From contig JAEWZA010000480.1 of assembly GCA_023395575.1 (NCBI GenBank), positions 1 to 5,722 on the forward strand: a DNA stretch of 5,722 nt, written 5' to 3'. This DNA comes from Bacillota bacterium (lineage in GTDB: Bacteria; Bacillota; Clostridia; Acetivibrionales; DSM-1351). A program made the position numbers and the translations under genes. Positions 1 to 5,699 of the stretch are shown here, piece by piece. Under the pieces are notes generated by a model. The model searched no databases, had not been told where the DNA came from, and was given only the letters and a program-made list of their open reading frames with translations. Every line of letters begins with the position of its first letter. Within the stretch, counting starts at the first letter, position 1.

Positions 1-1
1 A

Positions 2-631
2 GGTTGTATAGTACTTGCTGACCCATTAATTAGTGTTGTTTATAAATGGTCTCAAGAAATTGGAGTTGAGAGAATATCTCTTGCAGGTGAAATTCTGATT
101 ATGTTCACTGTTGCAATGATAGCACAATCTATGCTTGCAATCCTTACGAGAGCATTTTATGCTAATAATGATACAAAAACTCCACTGTATATAGGTATTT
201 TATCAATGGTTTTAAATTACATGTTCTGTACTATATTTTTTAATGTGACGGATTTGGGTGTTGCAGGTATGGCCTTATCCTACTCAATAATAAGTGTTGT
301 GTATATGATTATTATGATGAGTGTTCTCTCGAAGAAAATGCAGGGAATGCAGTGGAAAAAGCTTATTAAGTACTCTGGAAAACTTATTGTGGCTGCGGCA
401 ATAATGGGTTTAACCATTTTCTTTATGAATAAATTGATTTCGATAAATTTTCTACAGAAATTTTCAATTCAAGAAAAGCTATTAGAAATCCTTGCATTAG
501 GAGTAGAAATTGTAGCAGGTGCTATTGTTTACTTTGTGGCAACTATGCTCTTAAAAGTTAATGAAGCGGTTGCGTTTAAAAACAAAATATTTAATAGAAT
601 GGATAGTATATTTAATAGGCTTAAGGGGTAA
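2..631 (+). CDS. murJ: Lipid II flippase MurJ (MviN family), C-terminal part, cut by window edge
   Basis: The reading frame is open from position 2 with no start, so this is the last 209 residues of a longer protein. MurJ proteins are usually about 500-530 residues with 14 membrane helices and flip lipid II across the cytoplasmic membrane for peptidoglycan synthesis. The fragment is a run of hydrophobic helices. It contains the family-typical segment R-AFYANNDTKTP (fragment residues 50-61), followed by N-Y in the next helix and a G-V-A-G-M-ALSY stretch (residues 86-94). It ends in a short basic tail (KNKIFNRMDSIFNRLKG). The first methionine in frame (position 101) is internal, because MurJ-like sequence continues upstream of it. 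The gene is followed by a 412-bp gap with no clear terminator. Another MOP-superfamily exporter (a polysaccharide flippase) is the main alternative, but the FYA-DT-TP motif favours MurJ. Confidence 0.85.
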   Translation, partial: GCIVLADPLISVVYKWSQEIGVERISLAGEILIMFTVAMIAQSMLAILTRAFYANNDTKTPLYIGILSMVLNYMFCTIFFNVTDLGVAGMALSYSIISVVYMIIMMSVLSKKMQGMQWKKLIKYSGKLIVAAAIMGLTIFFMNKLISINFLQKFSIQEKLLEILALGVEIVAGAIVYFVATMLLKVNEAVAFKNKIFNRMDSIFNRLKG

Positions 632-785
632 GTAGCTCAGTCTTTTTATTAAGCAGTAAAATATATAGCAATGGCTTATAGAAACAAGTACTGGAGATAT
701 TACGAGAGAATTTATTTCATTGAGACAGTCTATGTAACTCTATAAACTATATTTTAGAAAGGTTTATTTTTGGCTGAATATTGCC

Positions 786-937
786 AAAGTCAATTTACGG
801 TTCAAAGCCTTCGCTTATAGGCGAGTTATGCTTTAAAGAATACTTTGAACGCAGTGTGGGTTTAAAATGGTTTTTTATTTCAGGTGGTTTTAGTCCCAAA
901 CCCAAACAATCGGCTTTCAGCCGATCGTAATTGACTT
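786..937. repeat. Structured intergenic element able to form a four-way junction; end sequence recurs at 5388
   Basis: The ends are an inverted repeat: AAGTCAATT-t-ACG (787-799) pairs with CGTAATTGACTT (926-937), leaving one bulged T. Inside are three further stems. GTTCAAAG (800-807) pairs with CTTTGAAC (843-850) and encloses a small TCGC/GCGA hairpin (811-824). GTgTGGGTTT (854-863) pairs with AAACCCAaAC (898-907) with one mismatch. ATCGGCT (909-915) pairs with AGCCGAT (919-925) around a TTC loop. The second and fourth stems abut the closing stem directly, which would allow stacking. The element lies upstream of the recA promoter, so it is not in the recA leader. It could be a small RNA, part of the murJ 3' transcript, or a MITE-like DNA element. 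I do not recognise a named RNA family. Apart from this element and the recA control sites, the gap 632-1043 shows no gene. Confidence 0.6.
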
Positions 938-972
938 CTGAAAAACTTAATTAAAAATATTTATTTTATTAG

Positions 973-1001
973 TTGACTATAAAGATAAAAAGCTATATAA
1001 T
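973..1001 (+). promoter_or_regulatory. recA promoter (-35 TTGACT, -10 TATAAT)
   Basis: TTGACT at 973-978 and a perfect TATAAT at 996-1001 are separated by 17 bp, the ideal spacing for a housekeeping sigma-A promoter. AT-rich DNA (about 941-972) lies just upstream of the -35. The start of transcription would fall near 1007-1010, giving a recA leader of about 35 nt. Confidence 0.85.
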
Positions 1002-1007
1002 TTAAAA

Positions 1008-1021
1008 AGAACAAATGTTCG
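1008..1021. promoter_or_regulatory. LexA (DinR) SOS box of recA
   Basis: The sequence aGAACAAATGTTCG carries a perfect GAAC-N4-GTTC dyad (1009-1020), the core of the Gram-positive LexA/DinR operator. It sits immediately downstream of the -10 element, over the predicted transcription start. LexA bound there would block recA transcription until DNA damage activates RecA to promote LexA self-cleavage. The position and the match together make an SOS-controlled recA very likely. Confidence 0.88.
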
Positions 1022-1043
1022 TAAATTGTGAGGAGGAAATCGC

Positions 1044-2078
1044 ATGTTAGAAAAGAAAAAAGCATTAGAAATGGCTCTTGGTCAAATCGAAAAACAATTT
1101 GGAAAAGGTTCTGTTATGAAATTGGGAGAGAACGCTCATATGAATGTTGAGTTTATCCCTACTGGTTCATTGAGCCTTGATATTGCACTTGGAATTGGTG
1201 GAGTGCCTAGAGGAAGAATTGTTGAGATTTATGGGCCGGAATCCTCTGGTAAGACCACTGTTGCGCTTCATATGATTGCTGAAGCTCAAAAGATGGGAGG
1301 GGAGGCTGCATTTATAGATGCTGAACATGCTCTTGATCCTAAGTATGCCAAAAATCTTGGAGTTGATATAGAAAATTTAATAGTATCTCAGCCAGACACA
1401 GGTGAACAGGCGTTGGAAATTACAGAAGCCCTTGTTAGAAGTGGTGCAATAGACATTATTGTTGTTGACTCAGTTGCAGCCTTAGTTCCCAAAGCTGAGA
1501 TAGACGGAGAAATGGGAGATTCTCATGTTGGGTTGCAAGCTAGACTGATGTCTCAAGCACTTCGTAAACTTGCTGGAATAATAAGCAAATCCAGGACAAC
1601 CGCTATATTTATTAACCAGCTACGTGAAAAAGTAGGCATTATGTTTGGAAATCCAGAGGTGACACCTGGAGGTAGGGCTCTAAAATTCTATTCATCTGTT
1701 CGTCTTGATGTAAGAAGAATAGAATCTTTAAAGCAAGGGAACGAAGTAGTAGGAAATAGAACTAGGGTTAAAGTAGTTAAAAACAAGATTGCTCCACCAT
1801 TTAAAGAAGCGGAGTTTGACATTGTTTATGGTGAGGGTATATCGAAAGTAGGCAGTATTCTTGATATTGCTGTAAATATGGAAATTGTAAACAAGAGCGG
1901 TGCTTGGTTTTCATATAACGGACAACGTATAGGTCAAGGAAGGGAAAATTCAAAGCAATATTTAAAAGAGAATCCAGCTATTTGTGCTGAAATCGAAAAA
2001 ATGGTAAGAAGTAACTTTTCTACAGTTGCACAGACCGAGCAGATAGATAATACGGAAGAAGAAGAGATTGATGAATAA
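1044..2078 (+). CDS. recA: Recombinase RecA
   Basis: RecA forms ATP-dependent filaments on single-stranded DNA, catalyses homologous pairing and strand exchange, and stimulates LexA cleavage in the SOS response. The protein has 344 residues, a normal length. The N-terminal helix (MLEKKKALEMALGQIEKQFGKGSVM) is followed by the Walker A motif GPESSGKT (64-71), the catalytic Glu in EHALDP (Glu94), the Walker B strand IIVVDSVAAL (138-147), DNA-binding loop L1 (about 152-167) and loop L2 within NQLREKVGIMFGNPEVTPGGRA (191-212). An acidic tail (EEEEIDE) closes it. The ATG start has AGGAGG at 1031-1036 with a 7-nt spacer. Its own promoter and LexA box lie upstream. No insertion, intein or truncation is visible. 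RecX, its modulator, is the next gene but lies 422 bp away. Confidence 0.98.
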   Translation: MLEKKKALEMALGQIEKQFGKGSVMKLGENAHMNVEFIPTGSLSLDIALGIGGVPRGRIVEIYGPESSGKTTVALHMIAEAQKMGGEAAFIDAEHALDPKYAKNLGVDIENLIVSQPDTGEQALEITEALVRSGAIDIIVVDSVAALVPKAEIDGEMGDSHVGLQARLMSQALRKLAGIISKSRTTAIFINQLREKVGIMFGNPEVTPGGRALKFYSSVRLDVRRIESLKQGNEVVGNRTRVKVVKNKIAPPFKEAEFDIVYGEGISKVGSILDIAVNMEIVNKSGAWFSYNGQRIGQGRENSKQYLKENPAICAEIEKMVRSNFSTVAQTEQIDNTEEEEIDE

Positions 2079-2180
2079 GCTTTGATTGCTTTTGGATTTG
2101 TAGCTTTCTTAGAAATAGTAAGCAGTAGCAATATATATCTAATTGCGAAGCTCGATTAGAAATAGATACTAGAAATAGAA

Positions 2181-2290
2181 GGTGAAGAACAAGTATTGTA
2201 GTCGATACAGCGAAAGTAAGTAGCTGTGAGTATTGCATCAAGACAGGATGTCTTGTGTTATACGGTTGGCGGAAATGCTTGTTCTTCACC
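2181..2290. repeat. Structured element between recA and recX closed by a perfect 13-bp inverted repeat
   Basis: GGTGAAGAACAAG (2181-2193) is exactly complementary to CTTGTTCTTCACC (2278-2290). The enclosed 84 nt contain a perfect 7-bp hairpin, CAAGACA-GGA-TGTCTTG (2239-2255), and a second hairpin, CGATAC/GTATTG (2203-2208 with 2230-2235) continued by AGC/GCT (2209-2211 with 2223-2225). CGATAC could instead pair with an upstream GTATTG copy (2193-2198), so two folds exclude each other. The stretch 2256-2277 appears single-stranded. No ORF with a ribosome binding site lies inside. It could be an RNA element in a recA-recX transcript, a small RNA, or a MITE-like insertion. I do not recognise a named family. 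The rest of the gap 2079-2500 holds only the hairpin at 2321-2385, the motif at 2388-2402 and the recX ribosome binding site. Confidence 0.55.
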
Positions 2291-2320
2291 GTAATTATTT
2301 AAGCTTCAATTTCGGGAGTG

Positions 2321-2385
2321 AGACATAGATATATACTGCACGGGAGTACTATTTAAGCAGTTTACTGTTGATATATATTATGTCT
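2321..2385. repeat. Bulged 14-bp AT-rich hairpin upstream of recX
   Basis: AGACATA-g-ATATATA (2321-2335) pairs with TATATAT-TATGTCT (2372-2385), giving 14 bp with one bulged G (2328). The 36-nt loop can form a further weak pairing of CTGC with GCAG. There is no U-run of terminator type directly after it. The TTTTGCAACAGCCCC motif (2388-2402) follows almost immediately, so the hairpin may be the subterminal part of an old mobile-element end. The function is unknown. Confidence 0.4.
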
Positions 2386-2488
2386 TGTTTTGCAACAGCC
2401 CCTTCCATATTTATTGTGTGTAGATAAAAAAGCATATTCCTTTTGGAATTTATTTATAGCACAATTTGAAATATCTAAGATGTTTTTT

Positions 2489-2494
2489 AGGAGG
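2489..2494 (+). promoter_or_regulatory. Ribosome binding site fixing the recX start
   Basis: AGGAGG lies 6 nt before the GTG at 2501. An in-frame TTG exists at 2390, but it has no such site, and the 37 residues it would add do not look like RecX. The ATG at 2499 is out of frame and stops at once (ATG-TGA). Confidence 0.88.
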
Positions 2495-2500
2495 ATTAAT

Positions 2501-3139
2501 GTGATAATCACATCTATTGAAGTAAATAAAAGTATTTCATCAATGGCTGAAGTGTTTGTTGATGGCAATATTTCTTTTTGCTTGCCACAAAAACGCATTA
2601 AAGCTTTAGACCTATATATAGGTAAGGATATTACGCCGGAGACTTTAGAATTCATATTGAATTATGAGGTGCTAGATGCAGCGAAATCATGTGCTGTTAA
2701 GTATCTTTCTTTTAAACTTAGAACTTCAAGTGAGGTATATCAAAAGCTTTGTGAACTTGGATATAAAGAAGATACAATTAATAAAGTTATAGATTGCTTA
2801 ATTCAGATAGACTATATAAATGATTACAATTATGCTATTAAATATATTAAAGAGAAAACTAAGCTTCAGCCAAAGTCAATAAAAATGTTATCAATGGAAT
2901 TAAGCTATAAAGGTATTCCTGATGAAACTATAATTAGGGCCTTCGAAGAAATCCAATTAGATGAAGATAGCATTGCTTATAAGCTTATAGAGAAGAAATT
3001 TTCAAAAATAATCTCTTGTGATGAAAAAACTATTAAAAAAATGAAGTCTTTTTTAGCAAATAGAGGATTTAGCTATTCACAAATATCTAGAGTGATGAGT
3101 AAATTTGTACCAGATGAGAGTAACAATTATCCCAGTTAA
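2501..3139 (+). CDS. recX: Regulatory protein RecX
   Basis: RecX binds RecA filaments and modulates, usually restrains, their activity. From the GTG start the protein has 212 residues, within the usual range for Firmicutes RecX. It begins (V/M)IITSIEVNK with a short beta-rich N-terminal region containing EVFVDG (about 1-55). It then follows the RecX pattern of tandem three-helix repeats. Repeat 1 covers AVKYLSFKLRTSSEVYQKL with GY and IDYINDYNYA (about 60-111). Repeat 2 covers about 112-150 (LQPKSIKMLSMELSYKGIPDETI). Repeat 3 covers about 155-205 (KKMKSFLANRGFSYSQISRVM). The only route for recA-recX cotranscription is through the structured 422-bp gap, and I saw no convincing promoter just before recX. 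The AT-rich base use matches the neighbouring genes. Confidence 0.9.
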   Translation: MIITSIEVNKSISSMAEVFVDGNISFCLPQKRIKALDLYIGKDITPETLEFILNYEVLDAAKSCAVKYLSFKLRTSSEVYQKLCELGYKEDTINKVIDCLIQIDYINDYNYAIKYIKEKTKLQPKSIKMLSMELSYKGIPDETIIRAFEEIQLDEDSIAYKLIEKKFSKIISCDEKTIKKMKSFLANRGFSYSQISRVMSKFVPDESNNYPS

Positions 3140-3215
3140 AATTGAGTATAAATTTTTTTTATATGGTTGATTGGTAATCAAATATTAATTAATTAAAAAT
3201 AATTTTCTTAATACA

Positions 3216-3244
3216 TTGACAATTTCTAAATATTAATAAATAAT
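3216..3244 (+). promoter_or_regulatory. Probable rimO-pgsA promoter (TTGACA, 17 bp, AATAAT)
   Basis: A perfect -35 (TTGACA, 3216-3221) is followed after 17 bp by AATAAT (3239-3244), five of six matches to the sigma-A -10. Transcription would begin near 3251 and give a leader of about 60 nt before the rimO GTG. The surrounding DNA is very AT-rich, which raises the chance of accidental -10 matches, but the exact -35 and spacing are persuasive. Confidence 0.7.
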
Positions 3245-3309
3245 TTCTATTAGAGTTTTTATTTAAATATACCTATGCAATTAAATTATATATATTTGAG
3301 GAGAGAATT

Positions 3310-4650
3310 GTGAACAAAAAAATTGGCGTTGTTTCCTTAGGATGTCCAAAAAATTTAGTAGATAGTGAAATAATGCTTGGATTACTATCAAAAGCGGAGT
3401 ATGAAATTGTTAATGATAAAGGACTTGCAAATATTTTGATAGTAAACACCTGTGGATTTATAGAATCTGCACAGCAGGAATCAATAAATACTATTTTAGA
3501 GATGGCAGAGGAAAAGAAAAGAAATTGTGAAATACTAATAGTTACAGGCTGTATGGCTGAAAGATATAAAGATCTTATACTAGAGCAAATACCAGAGGTT
3601 GATGCAGTACTTGGTACTGGTAACTATGAAGAGATAGCAGAAACAATAAATAAAGCGTACAAAGGTGAGAAAACCGTTTCCTACGGTAAGCTTGAAGATG
3701 TAGATTATCTTGATAAAGAGCGTATTATTTCTTCTAGCAAGCAATCGGTTTATCTAAAAATATCTGAAGGCTGCGATAACAGATGCACATATTGTATAAT
3801 TCCATATTTGAGGGGTAAATACAGAAGCAGAAAAATGGATGCTTTAATATATGAAGCTGAACAATTAGCAAAAAATGGAGCTAAGGAGCTTGTACTAGTA
3901 GCGCAAGATACAACTAGATATGGAATAGATATATACGGCAGAAAAATGCTGCCTGAGCTTATACAAAAGTTATCAAAAATTACAGGTGTTGAATGGATAC
4001 GCTTGTTATATTGCTATCCTGAGGAGATTGATGAACAGTTAATTCAAGAAATTGCGTCAAATCCAAAAGTATGTAAGTATATAGATATTCCTATACAACA
4101 CGCATCAGATAAAATTTTAAAGCTTATGGGACGCCGTGGAAATATTTCCGAGATTCGTACAGCTCTATACAAGCTTAGAGAGTGTGTTAAGGATATAGTT
4201 ATTAGAACAACGATAATAGTAGGATTTCCTGGTGAAACTGATGAGGATTTTGAGCAATTAGTTAGTTTTGTCGATGAATTTAAGTTTGATAGGCTAGGTG
4301 TTTTTACTTATTCAAAGGAGAAGGGCACACCAGCTGCAAAAATGAAAAATCAAATAAATAAAAAGCTAAAACTAAAACGGCAAGAAACATTATTGGACCT
4401 TCAAAATGCTATTAGTAAGAAAATAAATAGCAATAGAATTGGAAAAATATACAAAGCAATTGTTGACGGAATTGCTGATGATGGTATATTCTATTATGGA
4501 CGTACTTATGCAGAAGCCCCAGAAATTGATGGGTTAATTTATTTTACTAGCAGTGAACCCCTTTCGCTGGGAAACTTTGTGGATGTAAGGATATTAAATG
4601 CTGAAGAATATGATTTGATAGGAGAGGTCATAAATGAATTTACCAAATAA
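3310..4650 (+). CDS. rimO: Ribosomal protein S12 methylthiotransferase RimO
   Basis: RimO is a radical-SAM enzyme with two [4Fe-4S] clusters that adds a methylthio group to the conserved aspartate of ribosomal protein S12. The 446-residue protein has the three expected parts. The N-terminal MTTase domain starts GVVSLGCPKNLVDSE, with cluster ligands Cys12, Cys48 and Cys81. The radical-SAM domain carries EGCDNRCTYC (CxxxCxxC: Cys155, Cys159, Cys162), followed by IIPYLRGKYRSR. A C-terminal TRAM domain covers about 373-440. The TRAM-region sequence GRTYAEAPEIDG matches the RimO-type GR-APE-DG signature and separates it from the tRNA-modifying relative MiaB. The GTG start is preceded by AGGAG (3299-3303) with 6 nt between. 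It probably has its own promoter (3216-3244), and its 3' end overlaps pgsA by 17 bp. Confidence 0.96.
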   Translation: MNKKIGVVSLGCPKNLVDSEIMLGLLSKAEYEIVNDKGLANILIVNTCGFIESAQQESINTILEMAEEKKRNCEILIVTGCMAERYKDLILEQIPEVDAVLGTGNYEEIAETINKAYKGEKTVSYGKLEDVDYLDKERIISSSKQSVYLKISEGCDNRCTYCIIPYLRGKYRSRKMDALIYEAEQLAKNGAKELVLVAQDTTRYGIDIYGRKMLPELIQKLSKITGVEWIRLLYCYPEEIDEQLIQEIASNPKVCKYIDIPIQHASDKILKLMGRRGNISEIRTALYKLRECVKDIVIRTTIIVGFPGETDEDFEQLVSFVDEFKFDRLGVFTYSKEKGTPAAKMKNQINKKLKLKRQETLLDLQNAISKKINSNRIGKIYKAIVDGIADDGIFYYGRTYAEAPEIDGLIYFTSSEPLSLGNFVDVRILNAEEYDLIGEVINEFTK

Positions 4651-5254
4651 AATTACTGTGTCCAGGATTATATTAGTGCCGTTATTAATGATTTTTTTAA
4701 TTCCAATTCCTGATGCTACTGTAAATTTTCCCTTGCTAAAGTTTCTTAAAGATGAAATGTTAGCTATTAATAGATTTATTAATGGAACAGGAAATTATAT
4801 AGCTGCGTTTATTTTTATCTTGGCGGCAAGTACCGATGGTGTAGATGGTTATATAGCACGAAAGCGTAAACTAGTGACAGCTCTGGGAAAGTTTCTTGAC
4901 CCTATTGCAGATAAGTTGTTGATTACAGCTGCTTTAATAGCTTTGGTTCAAAATGAAGTTATAACCGGTTGGGCAGCGATGATAATTATATCTAGAGAAT
5001 TGTTGGTTACAGGATTTCGTTCTATAGCGGCAGCTGAGGGACAGGTTATTGCTGCTAATAATTCCGGTAAAATTAAGATGGTATTGCAAACAGTAGCTGT
5101 ATCAGTGTGTTTACTGGAAAATTGGCCGTTTTCATTGATAACAGATATACCTATAGGCGCTTATTTAATGTTTTTAGCAGTTATAGTAACTATTTATTCG
5201 GGTATTGATTTCTTTGTAAAGAATGGGAAAATATTAAAATCAGGTAATAAATAA
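4634..5254 (+). CDS. pgsA: CDP-diacylglycerol--glycerol-3-phosphate 3-phosphatidyltransferase
   Basis: PgsA is a membrane enzyme that joins CDP-diacylglycerol and glycerol-3-phosphate to give phosphatidylglycerol phosphate and CMP, the committed step to phosphatidylglycerol. The 206-residue protein opens with NLPNKITVSRIILVPLLM, typical of the family. It carries the complete CDP-alcohol phosphatidyltransferase signature D-x2-DG-x2-AR-x8-G-x3-D-x3-D (Asp68, Asp71, Gly72, Ala75, Arg76, Gly85, Asp89, Asp93). Several hydrophobic segments follow, and a short basic tail ends the protein. Residues about 26-52 form a fairly long hydrophilic insert between the first membrane segments. The ATG lies inside the end of rimO in the +1 frame, with GGAGAGG (4621-4627) just upstream, which indicates translational coupling. 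A terminator follows 75 bp after the stop. Confidence 0.95.
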   Translation: MNLPNKITVSRIILVPLLMIFLIPIPDATVNFPLLKFLKDEMLAINRFINGTGNYIAAFIFILAASTDGVDGYIARKRKLVTALGKFLDPIADKLLITAALIALVQNEVITGWAAMIIISRELLVTGFRSIAAAEGQVIAANNSGKIKMVLQTVAVSVCLLENWPFSLITDIPIGAYLMFLAVIVTIYSGIDFFVKNGKILKSGNK

Positions 5255-5329
5255 AAAAAAGTTAGTTATTATCTTTAAAAATCTATTGCAATTGTTTATT
5301 ATTAATAATAAGTATTTATTTTTTAGGTT

Positions 5330-5360
5330 AGCCGTAATGATGAGTTACGGCTTATTTTAT
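5330..5360 (+). terminator. Rho-independent terminator after pgsA
   Basis: AGCCGTAA (5330-5337) pairs perfectly with TTACGGCT (5345-5352) around the 7-nt loop TGATGAG, and a T-rich run, TATTTTAT (5353-5360), follows. It lies about 75 bp after the pgsA stop and would end the rimO-pgsA transcript. A perfect AT palindrome (5296-5311) between the gene and the terminator has no obvious role. Confidence 0.75.
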
Positions 5361-5387
5361 ATGCACAAAAGGCCGCATAAGCCAGCT

Positions 5388-5407
5388 AAAGTCAATTACG
5401 GTTCAAG
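5388..5407. repeat. Second copy of the repeat end found at 786-807
   Basis: AAAGTCAATTACGGTTCAAG matches 786-807, which differs by one extra T and one extra A. Similarity continues to the left: both copies are preceded by GGC, a 7-8 nt loop and GCCA (772-786 and 5372-5384). Here the complementary closing arm (CGTAATTGACTT) is not found before the window ends at 5722, so the copy is either solitary or belongs to a longer element running off the right edge. Apart from this repeat, the terminator and the hairpins, the 468 bp after pgsA show no gene with a credible start. Confidence 0.6.
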
Positions 5408-5547
5408 ATTAGTGACGATATTTATATACGAAGCTGTTGTAAAACAATAATTTATGTATACCAAGACTTGTTGCAAGAATAGCCAGCAGCAGTAATATAT
5501 CAATGTTGTGTTTGGTATTAAAGTTATGATAGAAATAGTATATTTAA

Positions 5548-5564
5548 TCAACTTTCGCAGTTGA
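5548..5564. repeat. Small perfect hairpin
   Basis: TCAACT (5548-5553) pairs with AGTTGA (5559-5564) around a TTCGC loop. Part of it, AACTTTCGCA (5550-5559), is also the exact complement of the last ten bases of the window (5713-5722), so it could alternatively close a larger loop around the 5593-5699 hairpin. Confidence 0.4.
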
Positions 5565-5592
5565 ATATTCCACTTAAAGTCTAGTAATATCA

Positions 5593-5699
5593 GGTGTGGT
5601 AGCATTATCAATGGAAAGTTGGGTTAAAAATAATTGCATGAATCATTACTAATTCTAGCAATTGTTTTGTCAACAAACCATTGATAATGCTACCGCACC
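5593..5699. repeat. 107-bp long hairpin with 22-bp arms
   Basis: The arms 5593-5614 (GGTGTGGTAG...) and 5678-5699 (...CTACCGCACC) are complementary over 22 positions with a single G-T pair (5597 with 5695). Inside, GTTG/CAAC (5618-5621 with 5671-5674) and AAAATAATTGC/GCAATTGTTTT (5627-5637 with 5658-5668, one G-T pair) extend the fold. Both G-T pairs would be G-U in a + strand RNA but A-C mismatches on the other strand, which weakly favours a + strand transcript. A short T-rich run (AATAATTTTTA) follows. It may be a small RNA, a terminator-like structure or a MITE. No named family is recognised. Confidence 0.6.

Noticed and set aside
631..640. AGTAGCTCAG resembling a tRNA D-arm
   Set aside because: No acceptor, anticodon or T-arm follows at the right spacing, so there is no tRNA here.
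769..788. Hairpin TTTGGC/GCCAAA as a murJ terminator
   Set aside because: No T-run follows it on the + strand. It fits better as the left edge of the repeat, since a similar GGC-loop-GCC precedes the second copy.
770..820. Sixteen-codon ORF starting TTG with AGAAAGG upstream
   Set aside because: It is very short, uses a rare start and lies inside the structured repeat. Nothing supports translation.
2020..2289. Minus-strand ORF of 89 codons across the end of recA and the structured element
   Set aside because: It overlaps the recA 3' end and the inverted repeat, its composition reflects that DNA, and no family or ribosome binding site is visible.
2380..2427. Fifteen-codon ATG ORF as a possible recX leader peptide
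   Set aside because: There is no ribosome binding site before the ATG and no feature of a regulatory leader peptide.
2362..2655. Minus-strand ORF of 97 codons across the recX start
   Set aside because: It is antisense to the well-supported recX start and its RBS, has no recognisable domain, and starts within intergenic sequence without a ribosome binding site.
3167..3181. Hairpin TTGATT-ggt-AATCAA after recX as a terminator
   Set aside because: The stem is short and AT-rich and is not followed by a U-run on either strand (the T-run precedes it on the + strand).
5396..5611. Minus-strand ORF of 71 codons after pgsA
   Set aside because: It runs through repeat and hairpin sequence, has no convincing ribosome binding site, and resembles translated AT-rich noncoding DNA.
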